From CAZOKH01 sp964580315 (GTDB lineage Bacteria > Chloroflexota > Anaerolineae > Anaerolineales > Anaerolineaceae), in contig CAZOKH010000078.1 of the NCBI GenBank assembly GCA_964580315.1, forward strand, positions 1 through 17,004: DNA of 17,004 nucleotides. The letters run 5' to 3'. Below the pieces are notes generated by a model that was not told where the DNA came from, ran no database searches, and saw only the letters and a program-made list of their open reading frames with translations. Shown piece by piece: positions 1-6,159 of this stretch. The position numbers and the translations under genes are program-made. The stretch's first letter is position 1. Each line of letters begins with the position of its first letter.

Positions 1-1074
1 ATCCAGTGGAATACTGGTGTCATAAAAACGCCAGTACAACCACCACCAGCCCGACATTTCACCGGCGAACGGCATGCGCAGCGCGATGGCAGAACCGCCG
101 GTGCGCAATGCGCCGATCCAACTATCAAGATCGAAGGTATTCAATACAAATCCATCAGGGAGGTGTGAGCCGGAGCCGGGACCGATCCCAATATAGCCGT
201 CGCGGGTGACCGAGGAATAACGCGGGACGGCGCCGCGCTTGAAACCCCACACCGAAACACGCTCGAAGCCGTGTTCGGCGCACCATCGATGGATGGCCTG
301 GTAGTGCGCCTTGCGTTTTCGCAAATTGGGCATACGAATGGAAGACAGGTGCAGATATTCGCCGACCGAAGTGTACGGAAAAGTGAAGAGCGGGTAGGTG
401 GTGAGTTGATCTGCGCCGAGCTGCGCAGCGCGCGCCAGGTCGGTTGTCACGTCATTGGTGGTTTGATGCGGCAGGGCAAACATGAGGTCTGCATTGACCG
501 AGGCAAACCCGCTTTCAGCCAGCAGCGCCAGCGCTCGCTCAGCGGCGGCAGGCGCATAGTCGCGCCCGATCAGGGCAAGGTTCTGGGGTTGGAAGGATTG
601 GACGCCAAGCGACACCAGCGCAATACCCATATCATGCAGCCGCTGCACCGTTTCAGCACTCACGTCAGCGGGGTTGGTTTCGATGCAAATGTCACCGGTC
701 AGGCGGAAGCGCTTGCGTATGTGATTCAACACGCTGGCGACGCTATCCAATGCCAGGGTTGGGGTGCCGCCGCCAATGTAAATGCTGGTGATCTCTGCCT
801 GTCCGATCCTGTTTGCCCACCCATCCACCTCGGCAATAGCCGCCCGGGCATAGGGTTCCAGCAGCGTTTCATCGTATGGCACTTTTGTATAAGGGCAGTA
901 GGGACAAAAGTGGCGGCAGAAGGGTACATGCAGATACAGCGAAGTGCGGTCAACAGGCGGCGGCGACCAGCTTTGTGCGGGCTGTTCGAAAACCCATTGC
1001 TGTTCAGGCCCCACCAGGTAACGGCGGGTGGCGCGGGTGAAGCAGCGGATCAGGAATTGCGCCGGGCTTCTCAC
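1..1074 (-). CDS. HemN-like radical SAM protein (partial, 3' end outside the window)
   Basis: The minus strand is open from a GTG at 1074-1072 to base 1 (358 codons, no stop). The protein contains the HemN-type cluster motif C-x3-C-x2-C at residues 53, 57 and 60 (LYLHVPFCRHFCPYC), which binds the SAM-cleaving 4Fe-4S cluster. GGGTPT at 101-106 and GVQSF at about 157-161 are the usual SAM/core motifs of the coproporphyrinogen III oxidase-like family. An N-terminal extension of about 40 residues precedes the core. The GTG overlaps the TGA of the upstream radical SAM gene (GTGA), so the two are almost certainly translationally coupled. HemN-like proteins include true CPO, HemW-type haem chaperones and radical SAM methyltransferases. 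With the C-terminus missing and no other haem gene visible I cannot choose, so no symbol is given. The family is seen directly; the specific role is unknown. Confidence 0.88.
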   Translation of the reverse strand, partial: MRSPAQFLIRCFTRATRRYLVGPEQQWVFEQPAQSWSPPPVDRTSLYLHVPFCRHFCPYCPYTKVPYDETLLEPYARAAIAEVDGWANRIGQAEITSIYIGGGTPTLALDSVASVLNHIRKRFRLTGDICIETNPADVSAETVQRLHDMGIALVSLGVQSFQPQNLALIGRDYAPAAAERALALLAESGFASVNADLMFALPHQTTNDVTTDLARAAQLGADQLTTYPLFTFPYTSVGEYLHLSSIRMPNLRKRKAHYQAIHRWCAEHGFERVSVWGFKRGAVPRYSSVTRDGYIGIGPGSGSHLPDGFVLNTFDLDSWIGALRTGGSAIALRMPFAGEMSGWWWLYWRFYDTSIPLD

Positions 1075-1973
1075 CAGTACCTCAACATGCCAAGCACGGC
1101 GCCGGGGCGCAGGCGCTGAAATTCCGTCAGTTCAGTGCAGGCGGCATAACCGCAATCTGAACATGTCTCATCCGAAGCCCGGCAGCAAACTGATTCACCA
1201 TCCACATCGATCACGGCTGCAATGGGAAAACGCCGCTGCCATTTGCCAGATTTCAACGCCAACAGACCGGCCCGCGAATTGATGACCGGCAACCCAGCCC
1301 TGATGCAACCGAGCAGGCGGTCAATGATTGGGGCGCGTTCATCAGCCGTCAGAAATAATTCGTCCCGTCCATAATAAGGTGTGTGGAAGTAGAACATGAC
1401 GCCCATCACCGGCAATTTTGTGTCTTGCACCCATCTTAAGAACGGCTCAACGCCCTCAGCAGTATGGCGGTCAATCACATAAATGATGGCCACTCTGGGG
1501 TGCGAACCCGCCCGGACGGCGCTTTCGACCTGATGAAAATGATCTCCACGCCGCTGCTCAAAGACGCCGGGCAGTCCATCCATACTCACCCACACCAGGT
1601 CAGCCGCTGTTTTGAGCCCAAGCAGCCCGTTGGTGTAAAGATGCACATGAAAAAAACCAATCCGCCTGGCTGCATCAATGGCATCTTCGAGGGTATGTTC
1701 CCCGTCGCGCCACAGGGTTGGTTCGCCACCGCTGAAATACAACTCACGGAAGCCGCGCGACCTGGCGTTTTGCAGCGCGGCAAGCAGTTGCTCCCAGGTC
1801 ATATCGGGACGGCCGGTGTTGGCAACATGACACCCGCGGCAGGCAAGGTTACAGCGGTCGGTTAAAGCAATGCCGTAGATGAGCGGCGGTGTTTGCCGTA
1901 ATACCACGAATCGAAAGACGAACGCGGCATAGAATTGAAATTGCTTCCATAAACTACCATTAAATCCATGCAT
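1071..1973 (-). CDS. Radical SAM protein with extra C-terminal cysteines
   Basis: This 300-residue protein has the radical SAM motif CNLACRGC (C41, C45, C48), SGGEPTL at 81-87 and HLYTNG at 111-116, the order expected for the SAM-binding TIM barrel. A C-terminal cysteine group (C263, C264, C271, C274, C279) could bind an auxiliary cluster, as in SPASM-type enzymes or the C-terminal domain of HpnH-like enzymes, but the spacing matches neither well enough for me to name. The N-terminus (residues 1-30) is hydrophobic and aromatic-rich and could contact the membrane. The ATG at 1973 has only a weak upstream GAGA; no other Met occurs before residue 58. A TATACT at 2028-2023 on the minus strand is a possible -10 box without a clear -35. 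The stop overlaps the GTG start of the HemN-like gene, so the two radical SAM proteins probably act in one pathway, possibly modification of a cofactor or lipid. The substrate is unknown. Confidence 0.88.
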   Translation of the reverse strand: MHGFNGSLWKQFQFYAAFVFRFVVLRQTPPLIYGIALTDRCNLACRGCHVANTGRPDMTWEQLLAALQNARSRGFRELYFSGGEPTLWRDGEHTLEDAIDAARRIGFFHVHLYTNGLLGLKTAADLVWVSMDGLPGVFEQRRGDHFHQVESAVRAGSHPRVAIIYVIDRHTAEGVEPFLRWVQDTKLPVMGVMFYFHTPYYGRDELFLTADERAPIIDRLLGCIRAGLPVINSRAGLLALKSGKWQRRFPIAAVIDVDGESVCCRASDETCSDCGYAACTELTEFQRLRPGAVLGMLRYW

Positions 1974-2094
1974 GATTAATCTCGCTGAGTTAGACAGCAG
2001 GTATGCAAAAGTGCCTAAATAAAGTATATAGCTAATTTGCAGCGTTCCTCTATTAAAACCAAAAAGCTGTTACAGAATAAGCAAATGAGAATTG

Positions 2095-2129
2095 GCAAAA
2101 CACCTCCGGTAAGAAATCGCCGGAGGTGT
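2095..2129 (-). terminator. Intrinsic terminator of the PRC-barrel gene
   Basis: A perfect 10-bp stem (2100-2109 with 2120-2129, arm ACACCTCCGG) encloses a 10-nt loop. On the minus strand it is followed by TTTTGCC. It lies about 25 bp beyond the stop at 2155. The plus-strand side also has a short T-run (2134-2138), so it may act in both directions. Confidence 0.8.
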
Positions 2130-2154
2130 CTGATTTTTATAGGGTGGATTTGTT

Positions 2155-2667
2155 TTAAACGGAGGGTATGGACAGCGATTCGGCCTGCGCCAGGATGGCT
2201 GTCATGGGTTTTTCTTCACTTCCCAGGTCGGTGACGGCTTCGCGGACAATGGCTTTTTTGGCTTCCAGTGGGCCCTTGGCATAGACTTTGCCGAGGGAAA
2301 AGCCCAGCACCTGCGCCTGGCTGTCGAGGATGACATCTTCCACCACACCCAGCATGGTGCCGCCTTCGGTTTGCACTTCGCGCCCGCGCAGGCTGCTTGC
2401 CTGGATGAAGGCGGCTGAATCAGGAATTTCAGCCAGCGGCACAACCGCATCGGAAGCGGATACCAGCCAGGCGTCGATGCCGATGACCTGCACCGCGCTG
2501 CGGGGAATTGCCAGATCTTTGCGGTTGATGATGCCCTCCGATCCCACGTATATGCCGGTGATCTGCCGCATGTCGGGATCAAGATATAAACCCTTGACTT
2601 CACCCAGCTTCTTGCCGTCGGTGATGCTGATCAGGGGTTTGTTGGAATGTCCTTTGGACGTGTTCAC
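2155..2667 (-). CDS. Protein with two PRC-barrel domains
   Basis: 170 residues. Residues about 8-80 and 88-160 each read like a PRC-barrel: the pattern 'ISITDGKKLGEVKGLYLDPD...ITGIYVG' is echoed in the second half by 'REVQTEGGTMLGVVEDVILDSQAQVLGFSLGKV'. PRC-barrels are small beta-barrels found in the photosynthetic reaction-centre H subunit, in RimM and in many stand-alone stress-linked or unknown bacterial proteins; here there is no RimM N-domain. The start is a GTG at 2667-2665 with AGGAGG (2678-2673) five bases upstream. No signal peptide or membrane helix is seen, so it is probably cytoplasmic. It is monocistronic, with its own promoter and terminator. A role in binding a membrane or partner protein would be a guess. 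Confidence 0.85.
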   Translation of the reverse strand: MNTSKGHSNKPLISITDGKKLGEVKGLYLDPDMRQITGIYVGSEGIINRKDLAIPRSAVQVIGIDAWLVSASDAVVPLAEIPDSAAFIQASSLRGREVQTEGGTMLGVVEDVILDSQAQVLGFSLGKVYAKGPLEAKKAIVREAVTDLGSEEKPMTAILAQAESLSIPSV

Positions 2668-2764
2668 TTCAGCCTCCTATGGATTGATGAAAATTAGACA
2701 TCTGGCAGCCATCATAACTGCCCGTGATTATCTGTAGGTGGTGGTTTCCATCCCTTTACGGTTA

Positions 2765-2792
2765 ATTATAGACCTTTCATCCGTGTCTGCAA
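2765..2792 (-). promoter_or_regulatory. Promoter of the PRC-barrel gene
   Basis: On the minus strand, TTGCAG (2792-2787) is followed after 16 bp by a consensus TATAAT (2770-2765). The predicted start near 2758 gives a leader of about 90 nt before the GTG at 2667. Confidence 0.5.
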
Positions 2793-2890
2793 ACGAAAAG
2801 GGTTTTCCAGGTGGATGCTTCTGATTGACCGATGGGATGCACTTGGAAAAATCAATTTTCAGCAAGCCCTACTGATCTGCTGGGGTGCAA

Positions 2891-2919
2891 TGGATTTTCA
2901 ATAACCGTTGTGCTACAAT
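2891..2919 (+). promoter_or_regulatory. Possible promoter of the GMC oxidoreductase leader
   Basis: TACAAT (2914-2919) is a good -10. The matching -35 at 17-bp spacing (TGGATT, 2891-2896) is poor. A transcript starting near 2926 would run through the hairpin at 2973-2998 before reaching the gene at 3041. Confidence 0.35.
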
Positions 2920-2972
2920 CATTTTACATTACTGAGATTTTTTACAGGCAGCTAAAGCATGAATGCGATAAA

Positions 2973-3009
2973 AGAAAGCTGAGCGGGTTCAGCTTTCTAT
3001 TCTTTTTTT
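2973..3009 (+). terminator. Intrinsic terminator hairpin in the leader of the GMC gene (possible attenuator)
   Basis: A perfect 10-bp stem (2973-2982 with 2989-2998, arm AGAAAGCTGA) encloses a 6-nt loop GCGGGT and is followed by a T-run ending in seven T's (3003-3009). No gene long enough to need this terminator lies upstream on the plus strand, and the next gene starts only about 30 bp further on. It is therefore either the end of a short untranslated RNA or a leader attenuator. A tiny open frame ATG...TGA (2959-2982, MNAIKES) ends inside the 5' arm, but its ribosome-binding site is weak. Confidence 0.75.
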
Positions 3010-3040
3010 AACCGTTCAGTAAGTGAATGAGGAATCGAAT

Positions 3041-4333
3041 ATGCTTACCAATCCTTATCAATATATCGTGGTTGGGTCGGGCGCGGGGGGAGCGACTGTG
3101 GCGCGGGAGTTGAGCAAGCGCGGCAAAGCGGTGCTGGTGATTGAGCAAGGTAACCGGGAAGAAAAACTGGGCTCGTTTTTCGATGCGCTGCGTTTTTATG
3201 ACAGCAGCAAGGTCACGCATATTCCCAAAAAATCGAAAGAAGGCGTCATCCTCTGGCGGGCGTTCATGACAGGCGGCAGTACCATGGTGTCTGCGGCCAA
3301 CGGAGTGCGCAGCCTGGAAAGTGAGCTGGCGGCTCATGGAATTAACCTGCAAGATGAATTTGCTGAAGCTGAAAACGAGCTGGGAGTGGCGCCCATACCG
3401 GACGCCTTGCTTTCCACTGGCGGGAAAAGAATTCGTGACGCTGCCCGGTCACTGGGTTACCAGATGGATAACATGCCCAAATTTCTGGACGCAGAGCGCT
3501 GCATAGCCTGCGGGAATTGCAGCCTGGGTTGTTCCATCGATGCCAAATGGACGGCTCTGAAATACCTGGAGGAAGCGCAGCAGCATGGCGCACAGGTGAT
3601 GCTTCAGTCCAGGGTGGAAAAAGTGACCGCCCAAAATGGCAAGGTTAGCGGCGTTGTGGTCGCGGGTGAAAATGGTCGCACTGAAATTCAGGCAGAGAAT
3701 GTGATTTTGGCGGCAGGCGGGCTGGGCACGCCGGTTATTTTGCAAAACAGCGGCATCGCAGAAGCCGGATCCAACCTGTTCATTGATTTAATCGTGAATA
3801 CCTATGGCGTAACCGATGACATGAATTTGCTGCATGAGCCGCAAATGGCCCTGGTTGACCTGGAGTTTCACGCGGAGCGCGGTTTCTTGCTTTCAACCTA
3901 CATTAACCACCCGCGCGAAGTGCGCTTGATTGAACTTGGCCTGGGGGGCGCAGCCCTGCCGTCCAACCGCCTGGTGGGCATGATGACCAAAATTGCCGAT
4001 GAACCTTCGGGCAGGGTGTTTGCCGACGGCTCGGTTTCCAAAACTGTCACCACAGCAGACCGGCAAAAGCTGGATGAAGGTACGCGCATCTCAACTGAAA
4101 TTTTGATCAAAGCCGGGGCAAAACCCGATTCGATTCGTTATTCTGTTCCGCAGGGCGCGCACCCCGGAGGCACGGCTGCCATTGGCAAGGTCGTAGACAG
4201 CCGCCTGATGACTGAAATTCAAAACCTGTATGTGTGCGATGCCAGCGTTCTGCCACAGGCGCCGGGGCTGCCGCCCATCCTGACCCTTGTAGCGCTGGGA
4301 AAATGGCTGGCGAAAGACCTGACTCAAGGTTAG
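3041..4333 (+). CDS. GMC-family FAD-dependent oxidoreductase with cysteine cluster
   Basis: 430 residues from the ATG at 3041, chosen because GAGGA (3029-3033) lies seven bases upstream; a GTG at 3023 is in frame but lacks such a site. The N-terminus carries the FAD Rossmann motif GSGAGG (12-17) ending in an acidic residue of VIEQG. The C-terminus has the GMC signature: HPGGTAAIG (H374 as candidate catalytic base), then LYVCDASVLP and PPILTLVALG, where the usual second catalytic His/Asn position reads Pro. The segment CIACGNCSLGC (C154, C157, C160, C164) resembles cysteine motifs in long-chain alcohol oxidase or cholesterol oxidase-like GMC proteins and looks like a metal or Fe-S site. At 430 residues it is shorter than most GMC oxidases (500-600). 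It probably oxidises an alcohol or similar substrate, passing electrons to an unknown acceptor. The substrate cannot be told from sequence. Confidence 0.85.
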   Translation: MLTNPYQYIVVGSGAGGATVARELSKRGKAVLVIEQGNREEKLGSFFDALRFYDSSKVTHIPKKSKEGVILWRAFMTGGSTMVSAANGVRSLESELAAHGINLQDEFAEAENELGVAPIPDALLSTGGKRIRDAARSLGYQMDNMPKFLDAERCIACGNCSLGCSIDAKWTALKYLEEAQQHGAQVMLQSRVEKVTAQNGKVSGVVVAGENGRTEIQAENVILAAGGLGTPVILQNSGIAEAGSNLFIDLIVNTYGVTDDMNLLHEPQMALVDLEFHAERGFLLSTYINHPREVRLIELGLGGAALPSNRLVGMMTKIADEPSGRVFADGSVSKTVTTADRQKLDEGTRISTEILIKAGAKPDSIRYSVPQGAHPGGTAAIGKVVDSRLMTEIQNLYVCDASVLPQAPGLPPILTLVALGKWLAKDLTQG

Positions 4334-4380
4334 CTTTTCTTAATCCGTCCTGGAAACATCCCGCAAACGGCTATTCAAAT

Positions 4381-4386
4381 TATAAT
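4381..4386 (+). promoter_or_regulatory. -10 box just upstream of the YgbA-family gene
   Basis: A consensus TATAAT sits nine bases before the ATG at 4395, with no clear -35. If used, transcription would start almost at the ATG, giving a leaderless or very short-leader mRNA, or placing translation at the in-frame ATG at 4413. Confidence 0.4.
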
Positions 4387-4394
4387 CATGGCCT

Positions 4395-4724
4395 ATGTTT
4401 ACTCATAAACGGATGCAACGGGAAGCGGAAACCTTGCAGCGCATGATCTGGCTGTATTGTCAAAAGCAGCACAAGGCTGAAGCGGCGTTATGCCCCGAAT
4501 GCCAGGAATTGCTGGATTATGCAATGGAACGGCTGCAAAAATGTCCCTACCAGCAAAACAAAACCACCTGCGCGAAATGCCCAACCCACTGCTACAAACC
4601 TGAAATGCGGGAAAGAATCAAACAGGTGATGCGCTTTGCCGGCCCGCGCATGTTGTTTGTGAATCCGCTTCTGGCTATTTTGCATTTGCTGGACGGCTTG
4701 CGTAAAGAACCTCGAAAACGTTGA
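4395..4724 (+). CDS. ygbA: YgbA-family (nitrous oxide-stimulated promoter family) protein
   Basis: This 109-residue protein matches the family of E. coli YgbA as I remember it: MIWLYCQKQHKAE, ALCPECQELLDYAMERL, CPTHCYKPEMRERIKQVMRFAGPRMLF and PLLAILHLLDGLR occur in order and at full length. Seven cysteines (22, 33, 36, 50, 59, 62, 66), including C33-x2-C36 and C59-x2-C62-x3-C66, suggest a metal or Fe-S site. Family members are linked to nitrosative-stress regulation in enterobacteria; the biochemical role is not settled, and nothing nearby confirms a nitric oxide connection here. No good ribosome-binding site precedes 4395; the in-frame ATG at 4413 is an alternative start. It converges on the MDR gene, leaving only five bases between the stops. 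Confidence 0.85.
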   Translation: MFTHKRMQREAETLQRMIWLYCQKQHKAEAALCPECQELLDYAMERLQKCPYQQNKTTCAKCPTHCYKPEMRERIKQVMRFAGPRMLFVNPLLAILHLLDGLRKEPRKR

Positions 4725-4729
4725 ACGCA

Positions 4730-5704
4730 TTATGCTGCGCCGGTGATGACCACTTTCCCGCGGGCGTGGCCGCTTCCCAGGTGGCGGAAAGCATCCAGCG
4801 TCTCGTCAAATGGGAAAATCCTGTCGATGACCGGTGCAATCTTGCCTGTTTCAAGCCATTCTTTGAGAAAAACCAGGTCTTTTTGGCTGGGTTGAGCTGA
4901 CAGGCTGCACAGCTTTCTGCCCCCCTTTTTAGAAAACAGGGGCCCCAGCAGCAATGCCTGGAAGAGCTGCGCGGGTTTTCCCCCGGTCATCACATAGATT
5001 CCTTTAGGAGCCAGAGCGCGCCGATAGGCAGCAATGGGGTGATAACCGTTGACGCCCAGGATCAGGTCATACTGCTGGCCGTTCTGCGTGAAATCTTCAC
5101 GGGCGTAGTCGATGACATGCTCGGCGCCGAGCGAACGCGCCTGTTCGATGTTGCGGGCGCTGCACACCGCGGTGACCCGGGCGCCAAAGGCTTTTGCAAG
5201 CTGCACGGCAAAAGTGCCCACCCCACCGGACGCCCCGTTGATTAGGACATTCTGCCCGGCCTGGATGTGCCCCAGGTCGCGCAGCCCCTGCAGGGCCGTG
5301 ACGGCCGCCACGGGCACGGCTGCGGCCTGTTCAAAGGTGAGGTTGGCAGGTTTAAACGCCAGAAAATTTTCAGGCGCTGTCGCACATTCAGCTAATCCGC
5401 CGCTGCCGTGGAAGGATATATCGCCGAATACCTCGTCGCCCGCTTTGAACTGGTTGACCCCGCTGCCAACGGCTTCAACCTGCCCGGCGACGTCTAATCC
5501 AAGGATGGTTTTGTGGGGGGCAAACAGTCCGCTCATCAGGCGAACCGGGAATATGTCAGCGGTCAGCATGTGCCAGTCAGCAGCGTTGAGCGAAACCGCC
5601 CGGACTTTAACCAGCACTTCATTTTCTTTTGGGGTGGGTTTTTCCACTTCTTTCTGATGCAGCACATCCGGCGAACCGTATTTCGTGTAAATAAAAGCCT
5701 TCAT
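4730..5704 (-). CDS. Zinc-independent MDR-family NAD(P)H oxidoreductase (quinone oxidoreductase-like)
   Basis: 324 residues from the ATG at 5704, preceded by GGAGG (5715-5711) with a six-base spacer; an in-frame ATG at 5740 lacks such a site. The N-terminal GroES-like domain has VRAVSLNAADWHMLTAD and ILGLDVAGQVEAVG. The nucleotide-binding domain has INGASGGVGTFAVQLAKAFGA (GASGGVG at 157-163). The catalytic and structural zinc cysteines of classical alcohol dehydrogenases are absent, which points to the quinone oxidoreductase / enoyl reductase side of the superfamily. Such enzymes reduce quinones or alpha,beta-unsaturated carbonyls with NADPH, in the cytoplasm. It is a single gene, convergent with ygbA and divergent from the AbrB gene. 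Family assignment is secure; substrate is not. Confidence 0.9.
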   Translation of the reverse strand: MKAFIYTKYGSPDVLHQKEVEKPTPKENEVLVKVRAVSLNAADWHMLTADIFPVRLMSGLFAPHKTILGLDVAGQVEAVGSGVNQFKAGDEVFGDISFHGSGGLAECATAPENFLAFKPANLTFEQAAAVPVAAVTALQGLRDLGHIQAGQNVLINGASGGVGTFAVQLAKAFGARVTAVCSARNIEQARSLGAEHVIDYAREDFTQNGQQYDLILGVNGYHPIAAYRRALAPKGIYVMTGGKPAQLFQALLLGPLFSKKGGRKLCSLSAQPSQKDLVFLKEWLETGKIAPVIDRIFPFDETLDAFRHLGSGHARGKVVITGAA

Positions 5705-5845
5705 TTTTTTCCTCCGGGTTTTCTCTGGCGGCGCAGTCATCTATTCTGATATACGGGAATTTATAAACTTGGTTGTAAGAAACAAGGTTGGCTTTCAGTT
5801 AATGACCCGGATTAGTGATTCTGGTGAAAAAACGGGTTACAGGCA

Positions 5846-5901
5846 TTGACAGAATCTCGCTAAAAAAGTAAGATATGTCTTGTATATAAGATATATCTTA
5901 C
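5846..5901 (+). promoter_or_regulatory. Strong promoter with overlapping palindromic operators, AbrB-Rph-like operon
   Basis: TTGACA (5846-5851) and TAAGAT (5869-5874) are separated by 17 bp. Two 12-bp dyads overlap and follow the -10: AAGATATGTCTT (5870-5881, imperfect) and AAGATATATCTT (5888-5899, perfect), with centres 18 bp apart. Together they form a larger inverted repeat, GTAAGATAT (5868-5876) with ATATCTTAC (5893-5901). A repressor bound here would cover the -10 and transcription start. Self-repression by the downstream AbrB protein is a natural guess; another regulator is equally possible. Confidence 0.7.
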
Positions 5902-5913
5902 ATGGAGTTGCAA

Positions 5914-6159
5914 ATGACCAAACAACCCGAAGGAAAACGATTTTACGGAGCCATTACCGTGAGTGACCGCGGACAAATTGTCATCCCGGCTGAGGCGCGG
6001 CGTGATTTTAACATCGAAGTGGGCGACAAACTGCTGGTGTTAGGCGACCTGGAACAGGGGCTGGCGTTGATCAAAGCCTCGATGCTGCTCGAAAAGCATC
6101 CCGGTTTGCTGAATATGATGGCAGATATGAATGCATCCAAAGGCAAGAAACATGAATGA
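5914..6159 (+). CDS. AbrB/SpoVT-domain DNA-binding protein
   Basis: 81 residues from the ATG at 5914, which has GGAG (5904-5907) six bases upstream; an in-frame ATG at 5902 would lie inside the operator and lacks a ribosome site. Residues about 12-57 (GAITVSDRGQIVIPAEARR..NIEVGDKLLVLGD) are a typical SpoVT-AbrB swapped-hairpin domain, which binds DNA as a dimer or tetramer. The lysine-rich tail (residues 75-80) is short. Its stop overlaps the start of the large downstream enzyme gene by eight bases, so the two are co-transcribed and probably coupled. AbrB-like proteins act as transition regulators or antitoxins; with a large enzyme as partner, autoregulation of this operon is more likely than a toxin-antitoxin pair. 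Confidence 0.88.
   Translation: MTKQPEGKRFYGAITVSDRGQIVIPAEARRDFNIEVGDKLLVLGDLEQGLALIKASMLLEKHPGLLNMMADMNASKGKKHE

Noticed and set aside
271..1119. A 282-codon plus-strand open frame
   Set aside because: It lies antisense to the HemN-like gene, whose minus-strand frame carries clear radical SAM motifs; the plus-strand translation has no recognisable domain.
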